Shown in pieces: positions 58,288 through 64,000 of a stretch of 64,000 nucleotides of DNA. Under the pieces are notes generated by a model. It was not told the DNA's origin and ran no database searches. It saw only the letters and a program-made list of their open reading frames with translations. Positions within the stretch are counted from its first letter, which is position 1, and the number at the start of each line of letters is the position of its first letter. The position numbers were made by a program, and so were the translations under genes. The DNA is from Sandaracinaceae bacterium (GTDB taxonomy: Bacteria > Myxococcota_A > Polyangia > Polyangiales > Sandaracinaceae): the NCBI GenBank assembly GCA_020633195.1, contig JACKEC010000015.1, positions 62,001 through 126,000 of the forward strand, read 5' to 3'.

Positions 58288-60114
58288 ATGAAGATCCTAG
58301 GGATTTCGGCGTTTTATCATGACAGCGCGGCCTGCCTGGTCGACGCCGGCGACATCGTCGCGGCGGCCCAGGAGGAGCGCTTCACGCGCAAGAAGCACGA
58401 CTACGCGTTCCCCACGAACGCCGTCGAGTACTGCCTGAAGGAGGCGGGGATCACCGCCGATCAGCTGGACCTCGTCGTCTTCTACGACAAGCCGCTCCTC
58501 AAGTTCGAGCGCCTCCTCGAGACCTACCTCAGCTACTCGCCCGCGGGCTTCAAGCTCTTCCTCATGGGCCTGCCGCTCTGGCTCAAGCAGAAGCTGCACA
58601 CCCCGCGCGAGCTCGACGCCGGCCTCGGCGGCAAGTACACGGGCCGCTTCGCGTTCCTCGAGCACCACGAGTCGCACGCGGCGAGCGCGTTCTTCCCGTC
58701 GCCCTTCGAAGAGGCCGCGATCCTCACCCTCGACGGCGTCGGCGAGTGGGCCACGGGCAGCCTCGCGCGCGGGAAGGGCAACAAGATCGAGCTGCTCGAG
58801 GAGCTGCGCTTCCCCCACTCGATCGGGCTGCTCTACTCGGCGTTCACCTACTTCACCGGCTTCAAGGTCAACAGCGGCGAGTACAAGCTCATGGGCCTCG
58901 CGCCCTACGGCGAGCCTGTCTACGCCGACAAGATGCGCGACGAGCTGCTCGAGCTCCGCGACGACGGCTCGTTCCTGCTGAACATGGACTACTTCGCGTT
59001 CTGCTATCAGGACGTGATGACCTCCACGAAGATGGATCAGCTCTTCGGGGGGCCGCCGCGGAAGGCCGAGAGCCCGATCACGAAGCGCGAGATGGACATC
59101 GCCGCGTCGATCCAGGTCGTCACCGAGGACATCGTGCTGCGGATCGCGCAGCACGCGCACGAGGTGACGGGCTCCTCGAACCTGACGCTCGCGGGCGGTG
59201 TGGCGCTCAACTGCGTGGCCAACGGCCGGGTCCTGCGCGAGGGGCCGTTCGAGCGGATCTGGATCCAGCCGGCCGCGGGGGACGCGGGCGGCGCGCTCGG
59301 GGCGGCGCTCTTCGCGTGGCACCAGCTCTTCGACGGCAAGCGCACGCCGATGAGCCCCGACTCGCAGAAGGGCTCGCTGCTCGGGCCCGAGTACTCGGAC
59401 GCGGAGATCGAAGCGTTCCTCGACGGGATCGGCGCGGTCTACACGCACTACGACGACGAGGACGCGCTCTGCGAGCGGGTCGCGGAGCTGATCGCGACGG
59501 AGAACGTCGTCGGGCACATGGCCGGCCGGATGGAGTTCGGCCCGCGGGCGCTCGGCGCTCGCTCCATCCTCGGCGACCCGCGCTCGACCGAGATGCAGAA
59601 GACCATGAACTTGAAGATCAAGTTCAGGGAGTCGTTCCGGCCGTTCGCGCCCTCGATCCTGCGCGACCACGTGCACGAGTACTTCGACATGAAGCCCGAC
59701 GAGGACAGCCCCTACATGCTGCTCGTCGCGCCGGTGCAGGAGGACAAGCGCCTCGAGATCGACGCGTCGGCGACCGGCCTCGACAAGCTCAACCAGCTCC
59801 GCTCGGTGGTGCCCGCGATCACGCACGTCGACAACTCGGCGCGCGTGCAGACCGTGCACGAGGATCGCCACCCGCGCTTCGCCCGGATCCTGCGCGCGTT
59901 CGAGCGCAAGACGGGCACGCCCTTGATGATCAACACCAGCTTCAACGTCCGCGGCGAGCCCATCGTGTGCACGCCGGAGGACGCGTACCGCTGCTTCATG
60001 GCGACGAACATGGACGCGCTCGTGATCGAGCGGTTCGTGCTCGAGAAGTCCGCGCAGCCGAACGCCGAGACGTTCGACACGGACGCCCACCTCTCGCAAT
60101 TCGCGCTGGACTGA
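58288..60114 (+). CDS. Carbamoyltransferase (NodU/CmcH/TobZ family)
   Basis: The product is 608 residues from the ATG at 58288 (MKILGISAFYHDSAACLV, the usual opening). These enzymes form carbamoyl-adenylate from carbamoyl phosphate and ATP and pass the carbamoyl group to a hydroxyl. Family marks are QEERFTRKKHD near 38-48, LEHHESHAASAFF near 128-140 with the metal His pair, ILTLDGVGEWATGS near 149-162, YKLMGLAPYGEP near 201-212, LAGGVALNCVANG near 301-313, and the C-terminal YrdC-like domain with MEFGPRALGARSIL and TSFNVRGEPI. It starts a plus-strand cassette with an SxtJ-like and a DUF5989 gene. Confidence 0.95.
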   Translation: MKILGISAFYHDSAACLVDAGDIVAAAQEERFTRKKHDYAFPTNAVEYCLKEAGITADQLDLVVFYDKPLLKFERLLETYLSYSPAGFKLFLMGLPLWLKQKLHTPRELDAGLGGKYTGRFAFLEHHESHAASAFFPSPFEEAAILTLDGVGEWATGSLARGKGNKIELLEELRFPHSIGLLYSAFTYFTGFKVNSGEYKLMGLAPYGEPVYADKMRDELLELRDDGSFLLNMDYFAFCYQDVMTSTKMDQLFGGPPRKAESPITKREMDIAASIQVVTEDIVLRIAQHAHEVTGSSNLTLAGGVALNCVANGRVLREGPFERIWIQPAAGDAGGALGAALFAWHQLFDGKRTPMSPDSQKGSLLGPEYSDAEIEAFLDGIGAVYTHYDDEDALCERVAELIATENVVGHMAGRMEFGPRALGARSILGDPRSTEMQKTMNLKIKFRESFRPFAPSILRDHVHEYFDMKPDEDSPYMLLVAPVQEDKRLEIDASATGLDKLNQLRSVVPAITHVDNSARVQTVHEDRHPRFARILRAFERKTGTPLMINTSFNVRGEPIVCTPEDAYRCFMATNMDALVIERFVLEKSAQPNAETFDTDAHLSQFALD

Positions 60115-60118
60115 TCCG

Positions 60119-60568
60119 ATGGCGAGCATGGTCGAGCTCAACTTCAATCCGTCGGACCGCACGCTGCGGCAGTTCGGCTGGATCGCCCTCGGCGGCTTCG
60201 GCCTGCTCGCGGCGCTCGCGTGGTTCGAGCTCGGGATGTTCTCCTTCGGGCTCGGGAACGCGCGGCCGGCGGTGGCCGGCGCGCTCGGCGCGGTCGGCGT
60301 CCTCTCGGCGCTCCTGTCGCTCGTCTACCCGAAGGCGAACCGGATCCTGTTCGTCTCGTTGAGCGTGGTCACGTTCCCGATCGGCTTCGTGCTGTCGTAC
60401 GTGATCATGGGCCTGCTGTTCTTCGGGATGTTCGCCCCGATCGCGATCGCGTTCCGGGTGCTCGGCCGCGACGCGCTGCGCCGGCGTGGCGCCACGTCGA
60501 AGGCGACCAGCCACTGGGAGAAGGCTCGCCCGGCCCGACCGAAGTCGGACTACTTCAAGCAGTACTGA
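60119..60568 (+). CDS. SxtJ-like membrane protein
   Basis: The product is 149 residues with about four transmembrane helices (FGWIALGGFGLLAALAWFEL, AVAGALGAVGVLSALLSLVY, ILFVSLSVVTFPIGFVLSYV, IMGLLFFGMFAPIAIAFRVL) and a basic C-terminal tail ending SDYFKQY. SxtJ-type proteins regularly accompany carbamoyltransferases of this class, including in saxitoxin clusters, with unknown function. It begins 4 bp after the transferase stop and its own stop overlaps the next start (ATGA). A role as membrane partner of the transferase is inferred from context. Confidence 0.85.
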   Translation: MASMVELNFNPSDRTLRQFGWIALGGFGLLAALAWFELGMFSFGLGNARPAVAGALGAVGVLSALLSLVYPKANRILFVSLSVVTFPIGFVLSYVIMGLLFFGMFAPIAIAFRVLGRDALRRRGATSKATSHWEKARPARPKSDYFKQY

Positions 60569-60798
60569 TGCTCAGCGAGGAGATCGCCGTGACCGAGGAC
60601 CGCACCAACGAGGGGGACGAAGACTTCCGGCAGCAGATCGCCGGCGAGCGCCGCGGCGTGGCCGCGGAGATGCTCGACTTCCTGCGCAACAACAAGAAGT
60701 GGTGGCTAACGCCCATCGTCCTCGTCGTGCTCGGGCTCGGGCTCCTCGTCCTGCTCGGCGGCAGCGCCGCCGCCCCCTTCATCTACACCCTCTTCTGA
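60568..60798 (+). CDS. DUF5989 small membrane protein
   Basis: The product is 76 residues from the ATG overlapping the SxtJ-like stop. A charged N-terminal half (EDFRQQIAGERRGVAAEMLD) leads to FLRNNKKWWLTP and one transmembrane helix (IVLVVLGLGLLVLLGGS), ending AAPFIYTLF. The KKWW-helix-APFIYTLF pattern is the DUF5989 signature. Such genes follow carbamoyltransferase and SxtJ genes in many genomes. The last 93 bp overlap, on the opposite strand, the end of the SGNH hydrolase gene. Confidence 0.85.
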   Translation: MLSEEIAVTEDRTNEGDEDFRQQIAGERRGVAAEMLDFLRNNKKWWLTPIVLVVLGLGLLVLLGGSAAAPFIYTLF

Positions 60799-62016
60799 GG
60801 GCTGGGGCTGGGGGTCGGGCTCGGCCTCGGCCTCGGGCTCGGCGAGCTGCTCGCAGAGCCAGCGCGCCATCAGCTCGCTCGCCACGCGGTGGCCGGTCGC
60901 GTTCCAGTGACCGGTCCCCATCTGCGTGTTGTCGAACCCGTGCAAGTAGACGTGCTCGCGCTCCGCGTGCTCGCGCAGCGGCGGCGCGAGGTTCAGGACC
61001 GGGTAGCCATCCCGCGCGCCCGCCTCCGCGACGCGGTGATCGGGGTAGAAGAGGTCCTCGGCGCCGATCGAGGTGCGGTAGGCCTCGCGCACCGCGGGAT
61101 CGGGGTCCACCTGCAGGGCGTTGCTCAAGGTCACCACGAAGAACGGGCGCCCGTCCGCGCGCAGCTCCCGGTTCATGCGCGCGAGCAGCGCCTCGGTCAC
61201 GGCCCACGCGTCGTTCCAGTCCTGGCTCGCGGGCGGCGAGTAGATCGCGTCGTTCAGCCCGAGCTCGCCCCGCTGCTCACGGGCCTCGCTGACGCCCCGC
61301 AGGTTGTTGAGGAGCTGGTAGATGCGCGAGTAGCGCCGCACGAGCGCCATCGGGCCGCTCGCCGTCCGGGACCGGAACCACTCGGAGTCCCGGAAGTCGT
61401 CGTTGAGGACGAGCTCGCCGTCGCGCAGCTCGTAGTAGGGGTACTGCCCGAAGCGGAGGCTCGGGTGGTTGTCGGTGACGTCGTTGCCGGTGAGGAACGC
61501 GAGCATCACGGCGTCGGGGGAGTAGGCGAGGGCGCGCTCGCGCAGCGTCAGGTACTCTTGCGCGGTACCGTAGCCGGCGACCCCGAAGTTCAGCACCTCG
61601 AGCGGGCGGCCGTCGAGGACGGGGCACGTCGCGAGCTGCTCCTCGAGGCGGGCGCTGAAGCTCTCCTCGAGCTCCACCTGACGAGCCTCGGTGTAGCTGT
61701 CGCCGAGGACCACGAGGCGGAACGTGCCCGCGGGCTTCTCGCGCGGGTGATCCACGCCGCGGTAGCCGTGCTCGGTGATGCGGACGTGCGCGTGTCCCTC
61801 GCGGTTGAACTCGCCCTCCGCCCCGGCGATCGGCGCGACCCCGAAGGTCGGGTCGGGCTCGTGGAACTGCGGCTGCCCGATCCCGAGGACGTGCATCCCG
61901 CACTCGCCGAGCCCGACCGTGACGAGCGACGTCACGGCGAGGAGGGCGAGCTTCTTGAGGGTGTCGGCGACGCCGCCGCCAGGCTTCTTGGGTCTAGGCG
62001 CGGGAGGCGTGGCCAC
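60706..62016 (-). CDS. SGNH/GDSL hydrolase, membrane-anchored
   Basis: The product is 436 residues from a GTG at 62016, with AGGAG eight bases upstream inside the end of carB. One N-terminal transmembrane helix (LKKLALLAVTSLVTVGLGEC) places the enzyme outside the membrane. SGNH blocks are LVVLGDSYTEARQV (catalytic Ser) near residues 98-111, the Gly of VAGYGTAQE, LAFLTGNDVTDN (Asn), and GHWNATGHRVASEL (His) near residue 370. Such enzymes add or remove acyl esters on glycans. The last 30 residues (rich in E, D, G, P) are read antisense to the DUF5989 gene. SGNH hydrolases commonly accompany the carbamoyltransferase cassette, so they probably modify the same molecule. Confidence 0.88.
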   Translation of the reverse strand: MATPPAPRPKKPGGGVADTLKKLALLAVTSLVTVGLGECGMHVLGIGQPQFHEPDPTFGVAPIAGAEGEFNREGHAHVRITEHGYRGVDHPREKPAGTFRLVVLGDSYTEARQVELEESFSARLEEQLATCPVLDGRPLEVLNFGVAGYGTAQEYLTLRERALAYSPDAVMLAFLTGNDVTDNHPSLRFGQYPYYELRDGELVLNDDFRDSEWFRSRTASGPMALVRRYSRIYQLLNNLRGVSEAREQRGELGLNDAIYSPPASQDWNDAWAVTEALLARMNRELRADGRPFFVVTLSNALQVDPDPAVREAYRTSIGAEDLFYPDHRVAEAGARDGYPVLNLAPPLREHAEREHVYLHGFDNTQMGTGHWNATGHRVASELMARWLCEQLAEPEAEAEPDPQPQPSEEGVDEGGGGAAAEQDEEPEPEHDEDDGR

Positions 62017-64000
62017 CGTGGAGCTCCTGCAGGCTGCGGACGTCGGTCGCGTGGTGCGCGAGGGTCGCGATCGCCTCGACCGCGGCGCGCGCGCCGGCGA
62101 GCGTCGTGATGCAAGGCACGTTGTGCTGGACGGCGGCCGTCCGGATCGCCCAGCCGTCGAGGACCGAGGTGTGGCCGAGCGGCGTGTTCACGATCAGCGC
62201 GACCTCGCCGCTCTTGATCGCGTCGACCACGTTGGGCCGGCCCTCGCTCCGCTTGAGCACCTCGCTCACCTCGAGCCCCGCCTCGCGCAGGGTGCGCGCG
62301 GTGCCGCTGGTCGCGATCAGGGTGAAGCCGAGCTCCGAGAGCTGCTTGGCGATGGGGACGACCTGCGCGTGGTCTTGCGGGTTCACCGAGACGAACGCGG
62401 TGCCCGACGAGGGGAGCCTCAGCCCCGCGGAGAGCTGCGCCTTGTAGTACGCGACCCCGAGCGTCTCGGAGGCGCCCATCACCTCGCCCGTCGAGCGCAT
62501 CTCGGGGCTGAGCTTGGGGTCGACCCCGAGGAACTTGGCGAACGGGAAGACGGGCGCCTTCACGAAGAACTGCGGGACGTCGAGGTCGTCGACGAGGCCG
62601 AGCTCCTCGAGCGTCTTGCCCATCATCAGGCGCGTCGCGATCTTCGCGAGCGGCACGCCGGTGGCCTTGGCCACGAAGGGGACGGTGCGCGACGCCCGCG
62701 GGTTGACCTCGAGGACGTAGAGCTCGCCGTCGCAGATCGCGTACTGCGTGTTCATGAGGCCGACCACGCCGAGCGCGCGGGCCATGCGCCGCGTCGTCTC
62801 GCGGATCTGTTGGAGCAGCGGCTCGGGGATGCCGACGGGCGGCAGGACGCAGCACGAGTCGCCGCTGTGGACGCCCGCCTCCTCGACGTGCTGCATGACG
62901 CCCGCGATGACGCAGCGCTCGCCGTCGCAGAGCGCGTCGACGTCGACCTCGAGGGCGCCCTCGAGGAAGCGGTCGAGGAGCAGCGCGCCGCCCTCGGGCG
63001 CGGCGTCGAAGGCCGCGTTGACGAACCCGGAGAGCTCGTCCTCGCCGTAGACCACGGCCATCGCGCGCCCGCCGAGCACGAAGCTCGGCCGGACGAGGAC
63101 GGGGTAGCCGAGCTCGCGCGCGACGGCGGCGGCCTCCTCGCGCGTCCGCGCGAAGCCGTGCTCGGGGTAGCGGATCGAGAGCTCGCCGAGGAAGCGGTTG
63201 AAGCGCTCGCGGTCCTCGGCGAGGTCGATCGACTCGGGCTGCGTGCCGAGGATCTTCACCCCCGCCTCGGCGAGCGGCTTGGTGAGGTTCAGCGGCGTCT
63301 GCCCACCGAACTGCACGATGACGCCGTCCGGCTTCTCCTTGGCGATGATCTCGAGCGTGTCCTCGAGGGTCAGCGGCTCGAAGTAGAGGCGGTCGCTCGT
63401 GTCGTAGTCCGTCGAGACCGTCTCGGGGTTGCAGTTGACCATGATGCTCTGCACGCCGTCCTCGCGGAGCGCGAACGACGCGTGGCAGCAGCAGTAGTCG
63501 AACTCCAGCCCCTGCCCGATGCGGTTGGGGCCGGAGCCGAGGATCATGACCTTGGGGCCGTCCGTCGGCTCCGCCTCGCACTCCTCCTCGTAGGTCGAGT
63601 AGAGGTAGGGCGTGTGCGACTCGAACTCGGCCGCGCACGTGTCGACGCGCTTGTAGACGGGCTGGATGGACGCGGCCGCGCGTCGGGCGGCCACCTCGCC
63701 GCGCGTCGCGTCGCTCAGGTAGGCGATGCGCCGGTCGCTGAAGCCCATCTCCTTGGCGCGCCGGAGCGTCGCGTCGTCGATCGAGGCGAGCGCGCGGCCC
63801 CGCAACGAGCGTTGCAGGATCGCGAACTGGCGGATCTGGTCCAGGAACCAGGGGTCGAAGTGCGTGAGGCGCGCGACCGCCTCCACCGTCCAGCCGAGCT
63901 CGAGCGCGAGCACCACGATGCGGAGGCGGTCCTCGTGGGGGCGGCCGAGGAGCGCCGCGATCTCGGGCTCGTCCATCGGCGGGTACCGGTGCGGCTGCAC
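61994..64000 (-). CDS. carB: Carbamoyl-phosphate synthase large subunit, 5' part outside the window
   Basis: The frame shows 668 codons and runs off the right edge; the full protein should be about 1070-1100 residues, so the N-terminal 400 or so are missing. CarB makes carbamoyl phosphate from glutamine-derived ammonia, bicarbonate and two ATP, for arginine and pyrimidine synthesis. Visible are the oligomerisation domain (WTVEAVARLTHFDPWFLDQI) and the second synthetase half (VMILGSGPNRIGQGLEFDYC, IMVNCNPETVSTDYDTSDRL, VIVQFGGQTPLNLTKPLAEA, LEVNPRASRTVPFVAKATG). The C-terminal MGS-like regulatory domain follows (ALIVNTPLGH). Its end overlaps the SGNH start by 23 bp, an unusual coupling for a core gene. 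Confidence 0.96.
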   Translation of the reverse strand: MQPHRYPPMDEPEIAALLGRPHEDRLRIVVLALELGWTVEAVARLTHFDPWFLDQIRQFAILQRSLRGRALASIDDATLRRAKEMGFSDRRIAYLSDATRGEVAARRAAASIQPVYKRVDTCAAEFESHTPYLYSTYEEECEAEPTDGPKVMILGSGPNRIGQGLEFDYCCCHASFALREDGVQSIMVNCNPETVSTDYDTSDRLYFEPLTLEDTLEIIAKEKPDGVIVQFGGQTPLNLTKPLAEAGVKILGTQPESIDLAEDRERFNRFLGELSIRYPEHGFARTREEAAAVARELGYPVLVRPSFVLGGRAMAVVYGEDELSGFVNAAFDAAPEGGALLLDRFLEGALEVDVDALCDGERCVIAGVMQHVEEAGVHSGDSCCVLPPVGIPEPLLQQIRETTRRMARALGVVGLMNTQYAICDGELYVLEVNPRASRTVPFVAKATGVPLAKIATRLMMGKTLEELGLVDDLDVPQFFVKAPVFPFAKFLGVDPKLSPEMRSTGEVMGASETLGVAYYKAQLSAGLRLPSSGTAFVSVNPQDHAQVVPIAKQLSELGFTLIATSGTARTLREAGLEVSEVLKRSEGRPNVVDAIKSGEVALIVNTPLGHTSVLDGWAIRTAAVQHNVPCITTLAGARAAVEAIATLAHHATDVRSLQELHGGHASRA

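Overview
The window is very GC-rich (well over 70 percent by eye, with third codon positions almost all G or C). It carries many marks of the Myxococcota, probably the Polyangia (Sandaracinus-like; this is inference). The marks are lipoproteins and secreted proteins with long Asp-Ala-Gly linkers, DUF4215 cysteine-rich repeats, a MYXO-CTERM type C-terminal anchor, Hanks-type kinases including one with the HRDISPQN loop, LysM/FecR and OmpA-type envelope proteins, and abundant GTG and TTG starts. I saw no rRNA, tRNA or CRISPR array. Most long reading frames are antisense shadows, which is normal at this GC content.

Layout. 1-3.8 kb: three poorly characterised envelope or unknown genes, one with two frame breaks inside a proline-rich repeat. 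3.9-9.3 kb: a metabolic block with a threonine-aldolase-like enzyme, a glutathione transferase, and the oxidative pentose phosphate genes zwf (minus) and pgl-gnd (plus), which diverge. 9.4-27.2 kb: mainly lipoproteins, an exported esterase, a DUF4272 protein, a DUF222/HNH nuclease, a TPR protein, a ceramidase-like lipoprotein, two divergent paralogous barrel-like proteins and a six-bladed Kelch lipoprotein. 27.4-30.0 kb: a full-length but strongly degenerate DNA polymerase I paralogue. 30.0-37.1 kb: a tightly overlapping operon of a NIDO/DUF4215 surface protein, a membrane adenylate cyclase, a Ser/Thr kinase with a receiver-like tail, and a LysM-FecR envelope protein.

37.1-39.0 kb is a repeat island. 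A single four-helix-bundle (S23/Avd family) gene sits between hexanucleotide arrays, clusters of perfect mini-hairpins, copies of a dispersed element and a 47-bp tandem repeat. 39.0-44.2 kb: an OmpA/TSP3 protein, a second kinase, an RsbW-like ATPase, an acyltransferase and a cupin. 44.2-49.9 kb: a 93-bp tandem repeat, a cysteine-repeat MYXO-CTERM protein, a small membrane protein, an AraC regulator, a hydrolase, a VOC protein and a WYL regulator. 49.9-57.2 kb: an APC permease, a MutS-like ATPase, a hairpin array between converging genes, an exported agmatine/peptidylarginine deiminase with a SUKH-like partner, and a sigma-54 activator overlapping an AstE/aspartoacylase-type enzyme.

58.3-64.0 kb: a carbamoyltransferase, SxtJ-like and DUF5989 cassette converges on an SGNH hydrolase. 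That hydrolase is coupled to carB, whose product carbamoyl phosphate is the expected donor for the transferase. The strongest leads are the degenerate Pol I, the cyclase-kinase-FecR operon, the carbamoylation cassette and the repeat/hairpin families. Several apparent frameshifts could be assembly errors and should be checked against reads.
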